Positions 26,175-34,699 of a stretch of 64,000 bases of DNA are shown here, one piece after another. Source of the stretch: Mycolicibacter senuensis (GTDB taxonomy: Bacteria > Actinomycetota > Actinomycetes > Mycobacteriales > Mycobacteriaceae). The translations under genes were made by a program, and so were the position numbers. The first letter of the stretch is position 1; every line of letters begins with the position of its first letter. The DNA is taken from the NCBI RefSeq assembly GCF_002101885.1, contig NZ_LQPS01000022.1, positions 53,504-117,503 on the forward strand, given 5' to 3'. The notes under the pieces were generated by a model that was not told the origin of the DNA, did not search any database, and saw nothing but the letters and a program-made list of their open reading frames with translations.

Positions 26175-29068
26175 GGTGTCCTCACCACCGGGCGTTGCGC
26201 AGGTCGCTGCTCGGCCACCTGGTCGAGTCGGGCACCGAGGCTGCGCAGGACGTCGAGCACCATGCCGACCACGACCAGATACACCCCCACATCGAAGAAC
26301 AACGAAGTCACCAGCTTGACCTGGCCCACTATCGGCAGGCTGAACGACAGCGCCGCCGACGACAGCACCGGTGCACCGAGGAACAGCGACGCCAGCGCCG
26401 TGGCGGCCACCATGCTCAGGCCCACGCCCAGGATTTTGCCGGAGTCCAGCGGCAGTGTCTCGCCGAGCTCGTATCGCCCGCCCGCCAGATAGCGCAGCGC
26501 CAGCGCCAGTCCGGCAGCCAATCCGCCGGCGAAACCGCCGCCCGGATTGTTGTGCCCGGCGAACAGGAAATAGACCGAGACGACCATGATCAGCGGGAAG
26601 ATCATCCGGCTCGCGACCTCCAACACCAGCGACCGCTGATCGGGATCGTGGTAGGCGCTGCCGCGCAGCCAGGTGGTGGACCCGATCGCGGGGCTGTACG
26701 GCGTGGCGACCCGGGGATCCATCCGATGCGCATCGGGATCGGCGGTCCGAGGGGCCCGCCCGAATCGGCGAGTTCGGAACACCATCGAGGCCACTCCGGT
26801 GGCCGCCACCAGCAACACCGAGATCTCTCCGAGGGTGTCCCAGGCCCGGATGTCGACCAGGATCACGTTGACGGCGTTGGCGCCGTAGCCGCGCAGATAG
26901 GCCGCGGAGGGCAACAGATCGGCGACGCCATCGCTGGTGCGGGCCGCCATCGCGAAGGCCCCCAGCACAGCGACGCTGGCGCCGACCATGATGGACAACA
27001 CCGCCCGCGACAGCCGGTTCGTCTCCATCGTGGGACGCGCGGTCTCCGCCGGCAGCGTCCGCAGCACCAGCACGAAGATCACCACGGTCACGGTCTCGAC
27101 GAGCAACTGGGTCAAGGCCAGGTCGGGGGCACCGTGAAAAGCGAACGCCACGGCGCAGCCGTACCCGGTCACCCCGACCATCAGCACCGCAGACAGCCGG
27201 TTGCGAGCCACGGTCGCACCGATCCCGCCGGCGACCACCAGCACCGCCACGGTGAGCTGCAACGGGGTGTCCCACAGCTGCAGGTCGACCCGGTCACGCG
27301 CACCCAGCATCAGCGCGGCCAGCGGCAGCACCACCAGCGTCACGAATATCACCGCTTGGTTGAACGGCAGCGAGCCACGCTGGGTGATCGCGGTCACCCG
27401 GACCGCAGCCACATCGAGCAACCGGATGAAATCGTCGTACATTTCGTCGGCCTTGCCCAGCGGAAGTCGGCGCAACCGGCTCAGGCCCAGCGGGCCGCGC
27501 GCGGCGAACACACTGAAGCCCACCAGCAGCACCATCGCCGAGAGCAGTACCGGTAGCCCCGCGCCGTGCCACAACGCAAGGTGGTAGCCGGAGCCGTCGG
27601 GCATCGTGTCGGCGTAGCCGTGCAACACCGTGTCCAGCCCGATCGACCACAACCCGAGGCCCAGGCTGGCGGCGGCCAACACCGCGGGGGCCGCCAAGAA
27701 CGCCGCAGTCGGTCGGTGCAGTTCGGCGACATGCGTGCTGGGCTCGGGCAGGCCTTTGCCGGCGAAGCCGCCCCAGACGAACCGCGCACTGTAGATCACG
27801 GTGAATACCGAGGCAACCACCGCGGCACCCAATACATACGGGCTGGAAGAGCCCAACGACGGGGCTCCGGCCTCGGTCCCGAAAATCGTCTCCTTGGCGA
27901 TGAAACCCACGAACGGCGGCACCCCGGCCATGCTGGCGGCCGCGGCGGCGGCAATCACGAACAGTCCCGGAGCGCGGCGACCCAGGCCGGCCAGCTCCCG
28001 CAGGTCGCGGGTGCCGGTGGCATGGTCGATGATCCCCACCACCATGAACAGCGTCGCCTTGGCCGCCGCGTGGGCACACATGGCGGTCAGACCGGCCAAC
28101 ATCAGGTCGCCGCCACCGGCGCCGACCAGTGTGATCATCAGACCCAACTGGCTGACGGTGCTGTAGGCCAGCAGCAGCTTCAAGTCGTATTCGCGGACCG
28201 CGCGCCAGCCGGCGAGCAGGGCGGTGGCCAGGCCCAGCACCAGCACCGTCGGCCGCCATCCCGGTGAGTCGGCGAACGCCGGGGTCAGCCGCGCCACCAG
28301 ATAGATCCCGGCCTTGACCATCGCCGCGGCGTGCAGGTAGGCGCTGACCGGCGTCGGCGCCGCCATCGCGCCCGGCAGCCAGAAATGCAACGGGATGATC
28401 GCCGACTTGCTGAGCGCCCCGACCAGGACCAACAGCACGCCGACCGTGACCACTGTGCCGGACGGCGGACTCGCCACCAGCTCCGACAGCAGGTAAGTCC
28501 CCGCCGTCTCACCCAGCATGATCAGGCCGACCAGCATCGCCAGGCCGCCGGCGGTGGTCACCACCAACGCCTGGATGGCAGCGCGGCGGTTGATGGCACG
28601 TTCGGCGTAGTGACCGATCAGCAGGAACGACAACACCGTGGTCATTTCCCAGAACACGTACAGCACCAGCATGTTGTCGGCGACCATCAACCCGAACATG
28701 GAACCGGCGAATCCGACCATCTTCGCGGCGAACCCGGGCAGCCGCGGATCGAGGTCACAGTGGGGGCTGACGGGGCGGAAGTACTCGGCGCAGTAGAACA
28801 GCACCAGGGCGCCGATCCCCAGTGCCAGCACGCTCATGATCGCGGCCAGCGAGTCGAAGCGCAGGTCGATGTCCATCGACAGCCCGGGCACCCAGGACAC
28901 CGTCGTTCGTCGATCGTCGGCCGGGCCGGTGGGCCAGTTCGCCACCACCCACACCAGCGATACCAGCGGGATCGCTCCCAGCGGATAGAACGCCGCCCGT
29001 CCCCATCTGCGCACCATCAGCGGAGCCAAAGCCGTGCCGACAGTATGGGCAAGCAGTATCGCTAGCAT
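26171..29068 (-). CDS. mnhA: Na+/H+ antiporter subunit A fused to subunit B
   Basis: The 965-residue protein is the first and largest subunit. The N-terminal part (to about residue 620) is NuoL-like, with M-T-T-V-L-S-F-L-L-I-G, L-P-G-A-M-A-A-P-T-P-V-S-A-Y-L-H-A-A-A-M-V-K-A-G and related proton-channel helices. Next is the MnhA middle domain, and at the C-terminus (about 790-940) an MnhB domain with G-H-N-N-P-G-G-G-F-A-G-G. No separate mnhB gene exists, so A and B are fused, as in several actinobacteria. ATG 29068 or GTG 29071 are both possible, with GGAG just upstream. The complex should give Na+/alkali resistance and pH control. Confidence 0.94.
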   Translation of the reverse strand: MLAILLAHTVGTALAPLMVRRWGRAAFYPLGAIPLVSLVWVVANWPTGPADDRRTTVSWVPGLSMDIDLRFDSLAAIMSVLALGIGALVLFYCAEYFRPVSPHCDLDPRLPGFAAKMVGFAGSMFGLMVADNMLVLYVFWEMTTVLSFLLIGHYAERAINRRAAIQALVVTTAGGLAMLVGLIMLGETAGTYLLSELVASPPSGTVVTVGVLLVLVGALSKSAIIPLHFWLPGAMAAPTPVSAYLHAAAMVKAGIYLVARLTPAFADSPGWRPTVLVLGLATALLAGWRAVREYDLKLLLAYSTVSQLGLMITLVGAGGGDLMLAGLTAMCAHAAAKATLFMVVGIIDHATGTRDLRELAGLGRRAPGLFVIAAAAAASMAGVPPFVGFIAKETIFGTEAGAPSLGSSSPYVLGAAVVASVFTVIYSARFVWGGFAGKGLPEPSTHVAELHRPTAAFLAAPAVLAAASLGLGLWSIGLDTVLHGYADTMPDGSGYHLALWHGAGLPVLLSAMVLLVGFSVFAARGPLGLSRLRRLPLGKADEMYDDFIRLLDVAAVRVTAITQRGSLPFNQAVIFVTLVVLPLAALMLGARDRVDLQLWDTPLQLTVAVLVVAGGIGATVARNRLSAVLMVGVTGYGCAVAFAFHGAPDLALTQLLVETVTVVIFVLVLRTLPAETARPTMETNRLSRAVLSIMVGASVAVLGAFAMAARTSDGVADLLPSAAYLRGYGANAVNVILVDIRAWDTLGEISVLLVAATGVASMVFRTRRFGRAPRTADPDAHRMDPRVATPYSPAIGSTTWLRGSAYHDPDQRSLVLEVASRMIFPLIMVVSVYFLFAGHNNPGGGFAGGLAAGLALALRYLAGGRYELGETLPLDSGKILGVGLSMVAATALASLFLGAPVLSSAALSFSLPIVGQVKLVTSLFFDVGVYLVVVGMVLDVLRSLGARLDQVAEQRPAQRPVVRTP

Positions 29069-29320
29069 CACGCTCCACGGGACAAATTGATCCCGGCAAC
29101 GGAATCAGTTCTAGTACGAACGTCGGACACATGAGCGGCGCCGGACGGCACCGCTGGCGGCCGCGGCAACGACAGGCACGTCGAGTCCGGCTTCAAACGT
29201 ACCCGAATCGCCCGCCCCGGCTGAATCCAGTTTCTGCGGCAAAACAGTCGAGCGCCATGGAATGCAACCCCCATTCAACGGGGGGGCGGACCCCCACGCA
29301 GCCTCCCCTGCGGCGTTTCG
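29069..29320. other. Intergenic region upstream of the mnh operon
   Basis: This 252-bp gap separates the mnhA start from the 3' end of the response-regulator gene; both genes read leftward. It must carry the mnh promoter. A short GGGGG-TCCG-CCCCC hairpin (minus strand) near 29281-29294 could end the regulator transcript but lacks a T-run. I see no convincing gene and no clear promoter hexamers. Confidence 0.35.
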
Positions 29321-29977
29321 CTAGGCCTCGATCAGGCCAGCTCGGATGGCATAACGGGTGAGCGCCAAGCGGTCGCGCAAGCCGAGCTTCTGCAGGGTAT
29401 TCGTCCGATGCCGGTCGACCGTCTTGGCACTGATACCGAGTGTTTTCGCGATCTCGCGCGCCGAAAAACCTTCGGCGATCAGCTTCAGCACCTCCTCCTC
29501 GCGCGGCGTGAGGATGTTGTCCGGCAAATCAGCGCCCTGGCGTGTCCGGTGCAGATAGTCGCGGATCAGCGCGGTCACCGCCCCGGCGTACAGAAACGGT
29601 TCGCCGCGCATCGTCGCCCGGCAGGCCTCGAGCAGGTCCCGGTCGGCGACGGACTTGAGCACGTAGCCCGATGCGCCCGCCTTGAGGGCTTCGAAGAAAT
29701 ACTGCTCGTTGTCGTGCATCGACAGCATCAGCACCCGGACATGGGGATGACTGCGGTTGATCTCGCGCGCCGCCTGCAGCCCGGTCATCCGCGGCATCGC
29801 GATATCAAGGATCGCCAGATCGACCGGGGTGTTCTGCAGAGCCGTCAGCGCCTCGGACCCGTCGGCCGCTTCGGCCACCACGGATAGGTCCGGCTCGGCA
29901 TCCAGGATCATCCGCAGCCCGCTGCGCACCAGGGCGTGGTCGTCGGCGAGCATGATGCGGGCCGGCTTTAGCGCCAT
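29321..29977 (-). CDS. NarL/LuxR-family response regulator
   Basis: The protein has 218 residues from ATG 29977. The receiver domain has the D-D-H acidic pair near residue 12 and phospho-acceptor Asp58 in L-A-I-L-D-I-A-M-P-R. The C-terminal LuxR helix-turn-helix has L-T-P-R-E-E-E-V-L-K-L-I-A-E-G-F-S-A-R-E-I-A and K-T-V-D-R-H-R. The start overlaps the kinase stop by one base (TGATG), with GTG 29980 as an alternative. It pairs with the upstream kinase. Proximity to the mnh operon (downstream) and PPE gene suggests, but does not show, targets. Confidence 0.92.
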   Translation of the reverse strand: MALKPARIMLADDHALVRSGLRMILDAEPDLSVVAEAADGSEALTALQNTPVDLAILDIAMPRMTGLQAAREINRSHPHVRVLMLSMHDNEQYFFEALKAGASGYVLKSVADRDLLEACRATMRGEPFLYAGAVTALIRDYLHRTRQGADLPDNILTPREEEVLKLIAEGFSAREIAKTLGISAKTVDRHRTNTLQKLGLRDRLALTRYAIRAGLIEA

Positions 29978-30993
29978 CACCTACCTCCCGTGCTCAGTCG
30001 GACCGGCACCGTCAGCCGGACTTCGGTTCCCTCGTTGCTCGGGGAGCTGATCGTCAGGGTGGCCTGCACCAGCAGGGCGCGTTCCCGCATTCCGGTGATC
30101 CCCGCTCCTTCAGCGCTCACCCCGCCCTTGCCGTTGTCGGCGATCCGCAGCGTGAGCCGTGATGCGGCATCGATGTGCAGATCCAGCCATGCCTTCTGCG
30201 CTCCGGAATGGCGGGCGATATTGGTCAGGCCCTCCTGGGCGATGCGGTAGCAGACCAAGCTGACGTCGGGGCTCACCTGATCGGCGTGCGAGGTGATCTG
30301 CTTGACGACGTCGATGCCGGTCGCCTGGGTGAATTGGTTGCACAACGCTTGCAGTGCACTGCGCAGCCCGAGATCCTCCAGCGCATCCGGGCGCAGCCGG
30401 CGGGCGATGCCGCGCACCTCGTCGAGGCTGGCACGCACTATTTCCTGGGCGTCGCCGAGATCCCCGCGGATCTCCGCGGGCGCGGCGTCCACCGCCCGCT
30501 TGAGCGTGAGCAGGGCGACGGTAAGAGTTTGGCCGATCTGATCGTGCAACTCCCGGGCGATCCGCTGCCGCTCGTTCTCCTGCACGGTCAGCACCGACGC
30601 GTTCGACGAGGCCCGCTCCGTTTCCAGCCGGTCCAGCATGGCGTTGAAGGATTCGATGAGGTGGTGCAGGTCGCCGGCGCCCGGGTCGTGGACGCGGTCA
30701 CTGGGATTGGGCGGATCGACCCGCCGCATTGACGCGGCGAGCCGATCCAGGGGGGCAAGGCTCGATCGCAACAGCAGTGCGTTGGCGCCCACCACGATGG
30801 CCAGCCCGACGACAAGAACCGGGATCTCGGCCAGCTGGATGCGCGTCGACACTCTCGCCGGGGACATGGCAAGCACCAGTGTGCCCAGGGTGAAGACCAG
30901 ACCGTTGATCAGCACGACCCGGCGAAACAGCCCACGCGCAGGGGGGTGCGCTCGCCGTCGAAACCTGTCGACGACCGCTTTCCACCGGTGCAT
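29977..30993 (-). CDS. DesK/NarX-type sensor histidine kinase
   Basis: The 338-residue kinase has two membrane helices (about 25-43 and 55-75) with a very short external loop, a HAMP segment (80-130), and a HisKA_3 domain. The motif E-R-Q-R-I-A-R-E-L-H-D-Q-I-G-Q carries phospho-acceptor His150. The HATPase domain has the reduced D-N-G-K-G and G-I-T-G-M-R-E-R-A boxes typical of this class. With almost no periplasmic domain it probably senses membrane state or uses a partner. It is coupled by a one-base overlap to the NarL-type regulator. Confidence 0.92.
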   Translation of the reverse strand: MHRWKAVVDRFRRRAHPPARGLFRRVVLINGLVFTLGTLVLAMSPARVSTRIQLAEIPVLVVGLAIVVGANALLLRSSLAPLDRLAASMRRVDPPNPSDRVHDPGAGDLHHLIESFNAMLDRLETERASSNASVLTVQENERQRIARELHDQIGQTLTVALLTLKRAVDAAPAEIRGDLGDAQEIVRASLDEVRGIARRLRPDALEDLGLRSALQALCNQFTQATGIDVVKQITSHADQVSPDVSLVCYRIAQEGLTNIARHSGAQKAWLDLHIDAASRLTLRIADNGKGGVSAEGAGITGMRERALLVQATLTISSPSNEGTEVRLTVPVRLSTGGR

Positions 30994-31336
30994 GCCACCA
31001 CCATCGTCTCCGCAGCACCCGGTTGTCCATACGGGTTACCGCGCACACCGAATGGGTGTCAAACACCATGGCGACTGACCGGTTCCGGCTCGGAGAATGA
31101 AATTACGCCCAGGCTGCGCGACAATTGACGGCGCGTAGGAACCCCGGAGTGTCGAGCGCACCGGTCAGCGCTGGGCGGGTTAGATCGAGGGGATCAGACC
31201 GTAGAGTAACCCACATCAACACAGCTGACCCAGAAACCGGAGGGATGCAACGGCGATGAATCGCATTACCGGTTCGCACCCACCGGCCACCGGCCACAAC
31301 GTGGTCCGGACGCCGCGTCCTGCCCGGGGCTGAGAA
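30994..31336. other. 343-bp intergenic region between kinase and PPE gene
   Basis: The region separates two divergently oriented genes. It contains an inverted repeat GGTGT-CAA-ACACC (31055-31067), a possible -10 TAGAGT (31202-31207) for the PPE gene, and a short upstream frame (31256-31333) described separately. I see nothing else that can be supported. Confidence 0.4.
31256..31333 (+). CDS. Possible 25-codon upstream ORF before the PPE gene
   Basis: ATG at 31256 follows a strong GGAGGG (31239-31244) with 11-nt spacing. It opens a 25-codon frame stopping at TGA 31331-31333, three bases before the PPE ATG. The product is basic and Pro/Thr-rich. The PPE gene itself has only a weak ribosome-binding site, so translation of this frame could couple to it. 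It may equally be chance. Confidence 0.3.
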   Translation: MNRITGSHPPATGHNVVRTPRPARG

Positions 31337-32710
31337 ATGGATTTCGCGGCGTTACCACCGGAGGTCAACTCCGGTCTGATGTATGCGGGCGCGGGCCCGG
31401 GGTCGATGCTGAGTGCTGCCACGGCCTGGGACGGGCTGGCCACTGAGCTCCATCTGGCAGCCACCGCCTACGAGTCAGTGGTCACCGAACTGACGAGCGG
31501 GCCCTGGCTGGGGCCCTCGGCCGTAGCCATGGCGGCCTCGATCACCCCGTTCGTGTCGTGGTTGAACATGACCTCGGTCCAGGCCGAGAAGACCGGCATG
31601 CAGGCCAAGGCCGCCGTTGCCGCCTACGAGGCCACCTTCGCCACGGTGGTGCCGCCTCCGGCGATCGCGGCCAACCGCGCTGCGTTGATGACGCTGCTGG
31701 CCACCAACATATTGGGCCAGAACGCGGCGGCCATCGCCGCCAACGAAGCCGAATACGCCGCGATGTGGGCCCAGGACGCCAGCGCCATGTACAGCTATGC
31801 GTCGCTGTCGGCGACCGCCACCGAGATGGAGCCGTTCCAGCCGCCGCCGCACACCGCCAACCCGGCCGGGCCGCTCAACGGCTCGGAGGCCGCCGGACTC
31901 AACTCGGCCGCCAACACGGCCCAGACGCTGCCGTCAAAGCTGGCCTCGGCGCTGCCGGGCTCATCCGATGCCGGTTCGCAGTTTCCGGCCATGCTGGCGC
32001 AGGCCGACGTGCCGACGGGGCCCTTCGACTGGCTGGGCATCATCGCCGACGAGACCGCTGTCGGTATCGCCCTGCCGCTGTCGATCCTCGGTGTCTGGCT
32101 GGCGGGCGCCGCGATGTACTTCGCGGAGTTGGACTCTCGCGAGATCTTCGACACCCAGGACATCCTCCGCGGCGGCCAGCGAAGCATCTTGGAGGCGCTG
32201 GGCCAGATCGGCGGTTTCGCGGAGCTGCCCGGCACCGATAACCTTCGGGTGCCCCACGCCTCGGTGGTGGCTGCGTTGGCCGAGGGATTCCCACTCGGAG
32301 CGCTCTCGGTGCCGATCAGCTGGGCGGAGTTGGCCCCGGAGATCCGTCATGCCAGCTTCTCGACACCGCTCAGCGCTGCCGCGTCACCAACGCCGGCCGG
32401 ATTGGGGACGGCTTTCGGTCAGATGGCGCTGGCCGGTATGGGGGGCAGCGCGTTGGCCGGCGCCGTCAACCAGAACCGCGGCCAGCAGACCAAGGCACCG
32501 GAAGCCGGCAAGGCGGCACCGGCAGCGTCGGCGGATCCGGCGGCAGCGGAGTCGGGCGCCGGCGCAGCGACGCCCGCCGCGCATTCACCGGCGAGCTCGG
32601 TCGTCGAACTGGCAGCCGGGATCCGCGAGCTCGGCGAACTGCACGACGCCGGATATCTCACCGAGGCGGAGTTCGCCGAACAGAAGCGGCGACTGCTGTC
32701 CCGGGGATGA
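31337..32710 (+). CDS. PPE family protein, SVP subgroup, with C-terminal SHOCT domain
   Basis: The 457-residue protein begins M-D-F-A-A-L-P-P-E-V-N-S, a canonical PPE domain (to about residue 175), with the W-x-G helical-hairpin region G-P-W-L-G-P-S. The SVP subgroup motif is G-A-L-S-V-P-I-S-W (near 325). An Ala/Pro linker follows. The last about 34 residues (E-L-A-A-G-I-R-E-L-G-E-L-H-D-A-G-Y-L-T-E-A-E-F-A-E-Q-K-R-R-L-L) form a SHOCT domain. PPE proteins are normally exported by ESX systems with a PE partner; no PE or ESX gene is adjacent. The PPE-SHOCT combination is unusual and could tether or oligomerise the protein. Confidence 0.9.
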   Translation: MDFAALPPEVNSGLMYAGAGPGSMLSAATAWDGLATELHLAATAYESVVTELTSGPWLGPSAVAMAASITPFVSWLNMTSVQAEKTGMQAKAAVAAYEATFATVVPPPAIAANRAALMTLLATNILGQNAAAIAANEAEYAAMWAQDASAMYSYASLSATATEMEPFQPPPHTANPAGPLNGSEAAGLNSAANTAQTLPSKLASALPGSSDAGSQFPAMLAQADVPTGPFDWLGIIADETAVGIALPLSILGVWLAGAAMYFAELDSREIFDTQDILRGGQRSILEALGQIGGFAELPGTDNLRVPHASVVAALAEGFPLGALSVPISWAELAPEIRHASFSTPLSAAASPTPAGLGTAFGQMALAGMGGSALAGAVNQNRGQQTKAPEAGKAAPAASADPAAAESGAGAATPAAHSPASSVVELAAGIRELGELHDAGYLTEAEFAEQKRRLLSRG

Positions 32711-34699
32711 TCAGCGGCGACGTGACCGTAGGTAGTCGCCCACCACCGCCGCGCCCAGCCCGTCGAGTTCGGGCACCACGACCCGGCCCTGAACCCGTCG
32801 CGCCACCTGGTCGATGAACCGGGCCAGACCGGGGTCGTCGCCGAGCCGGAAGATCGTCACCTGGGCACCGAGCCGGGCGACGTCGTCGAAGCCCTTGACG
32901 GTGTGGGCGATGGTCCGCGGGTGCGGCGGGTAGTCAAAGAACACCGAGGCACCGTCGCCGCGGTAATCCTCCAGGTGCGCGGTCGGCTCCCCGTCGGTGA
33001 CCACCAGCACCACCGGCTGGGCGTTGGGGTGCCGACGCAGGTGCCGGCCGGCCAGCGCCAGCGCATGATGCAGGTTGGTGCCCTGCTCGTAGACGCCCTC
33101 CAGGCCGGTCAGCTCGGCGGCGGTCACGGTCCGCGCGTAGCGCCCGAATGCGATGATCTGCAACGCATCCGAACGAAACCGGGTGCTCACCAGATGGTGC
33201 AGCGCCAGCGCGGTGCGCTTCATCGGCAGCCAGCGGTTGTCCATCACCATCGAGAACGAGGTGTCCACCAGCAGCGCGACGGCCGACTGGGTGCGCGTCT
33301 CGGTCTCGGACACCTCGACGTCGTCGACGCTGATCGACAGCCGACCGGTGGCGGCGGGCCCGCCGGGTTCGGCGACTCCGCGCAGCACCGCGTTGGTCAG
33401 GGTGCGGGTGACGTTCCAGGGCTCGGTGTCACCGAACTGCCAGGGCCTCGTCGCCCCGGTCAGCTCACCGGCCGCCCCGGCCCGGCGATGGTCGCGTTCG
33501 CCGCGACGCCCCGAGAGTTGGCGCGCCACATCGCGCAGCGCCGTTTCGCCGAGCCGACGCATCGCCTTGGGCGACAGCCGCCACTGCCCGTCGGAACTGC
33601 GATCCAGGAACCCCTGGTTGAGCAGTGCGCGTTCCAGCTCGGCCAGCGTCCGCGCATCGACAGCGGCCCGGTCGCCGAGCTGGCGGGCCAGCGCCTCGAG
33701 GTCGACGTCGTCCATGCTCGCGCCCGGATAGGCCTGCGACAGTTGCTCGGCCAACTGCTCGAGTTCGGCGATGTCGCTCAACGCCTGGGCGCCCTCCCCC
33801 ATCCCGAGCGGGTCGTTGCCGGAGAACTCCGACGAGCCGGTCCAGTCCTCGCCCGGCCGGGCCGCCTGTAGGTGGGAATCCAGGCGGCCCAGTGCCTGCT
33901 GCAACGCCGGCGAGCCGAATGCCTGCTCCGCCAACGAATCCAGTTCGGCGCGCTGCTCGGCGCTCAAGCTGTTGCGAAAGCGCTGCGCGGCGGCGGCCCG
34001 CTGGGCCAGCGAGTCGAGCAACTCCTCGACGTTTTGTGGGTTCTCGCCGAAGAACTCACCGTGCTTCTCCATGAACTGCTGGAAGTCCTGGGCGGTGTCC
34101 TCGCCGCGGGCGTGCTTGTCGAGCAGGTCGTTGAGGTCGTCGAGCATGTCGGTGACCCGTTGCCGGTCTTCGTCGGTGGCGCCCTCCAGGGCCTGCTTCA
34201 TGCCGGCGAAACGTTGGTCGAGCATCTCGCGACCGAGCAGATCCCGGATCTTCTCGTAGGACTCCCGGGCCTCGCTGCTGCGCCAGTTGTAGTCGGACAG
34301 CTCCTGCACCGCCTTGGCCGGTGACGGCGACAACGCCTCGATCTGCATCTCGGCGAACCGGGCGTCGTCATCGAGTGCGCGGGCCAGCTCTTTGCGTTCG
34401 GCCAGCACCGCCTCGTCGAGCAGCTTCTTGATGTCGGCCAGGGTTCCGTCGAGATTGTTGCGCCGCAACAGTTCCCGGCGGCGCCGCTGCGCCTCGGCGG
34501 CCAGCCGGTCGGCACCGGTCATCGTTTCGGTGCCCCGCCGCAGCAGCTCCTGCAGAGCTCGCCGTGGCGACGTGCCCTCCATCACGTCGCGGCCGATCTC
34601 CTCCAGCGCCTCAGCCAGGTCGACCGGCGGCGCCAACGGATCCGGCCCACCGGTGTAGGCCGAATACCGCGACGCTCGGGAGGAGTGGCCTTTAGCCAT
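32711..34699 (-). CDS. VWA-domain protein (Rv0959 homologue)
   Basis: The 662-residue protein begins M-A-K-G-H-S-S-R at ATG 34699, matching the tuberculosis start; frames upstream are read-through. The first two-thirds are long charged helices. The C-terminal von Willebrand A domain (about 470-655) has a MIDAS motif D-T-S-F-S in L-L-V-D-T-S-F-S-M-V and a later T-D-G-E-P. It overlaps the ATPase gene by 8 bp. MoxR/ChlI-like ATPases with VWA partners act as metal-chelatase-like or chaperone machines. The client here is unknown. Confidence 0.88.
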   Translation of the reverse strand: MAKGHSSRASRYSAYTGGPDPLAPPVDLAEALEEIGRDVMEGTSPRRALQELLRRGTETMTGADRLAAEAQRRRRELLRRNNLDGTLADIKKLLDEAVLAERKELARALDDDARFAEMQIEALSPSPAKAVQELSDYNWRSSEARESYEKIRDLLGREMLDQRFAGMKQALEGATDEDRQRVTDMLDDLNDLLDKHARGEDTAQDFQQFMEKHGEFFGENPQNVEELLDSLAQRAAAAQRFRNSLSAEQRAELDSLAEQAFGSPALQQALGRLDSHLQAARPGEDWTGSSEFSGNDPLGMGEGAQALSDIAELEQLAEQLSQAYPGASMDDVDLEALARQLGDRAAVDARTLAELERALLNQGFLDRSSDGQWRLSPKAMRRLGETALRDVARQLSGRRGERDHRRAGAAGELTGATRPWQFGDTEPWNVTRTLTNAVLRGVAEPGGPAATGRLSISVDDVEVSETETRTQSAVALLVDTSFSMVMDNRWLPMKRTALALHHLVSTRFRSDALQIIAFGRYARTVTAAELTGLEGVYEQGTNLHHALALAGRHLRRHPNAQPVVLVVTDGEPTAHLEDYRGDGASVFFDYPPHPRTIAHTVKGFDDVARLGAQVTIFRLGDDPGLARFIDQVARRVQGRVVVPELDGLGAAVVGDYLRSRRR

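Noticed and set aside
26165..27556. Long plus-strand frame opposite mnhA
   Set aside because: It is the antisense of a well-conserved membrane subunit and has no recognisable domain.
29275..29300. Terminator after the response-regulator gene
   Set aside because: The stem is only 5 bp and has no T-run; mentioned only as a possibility in the intergenic entry.
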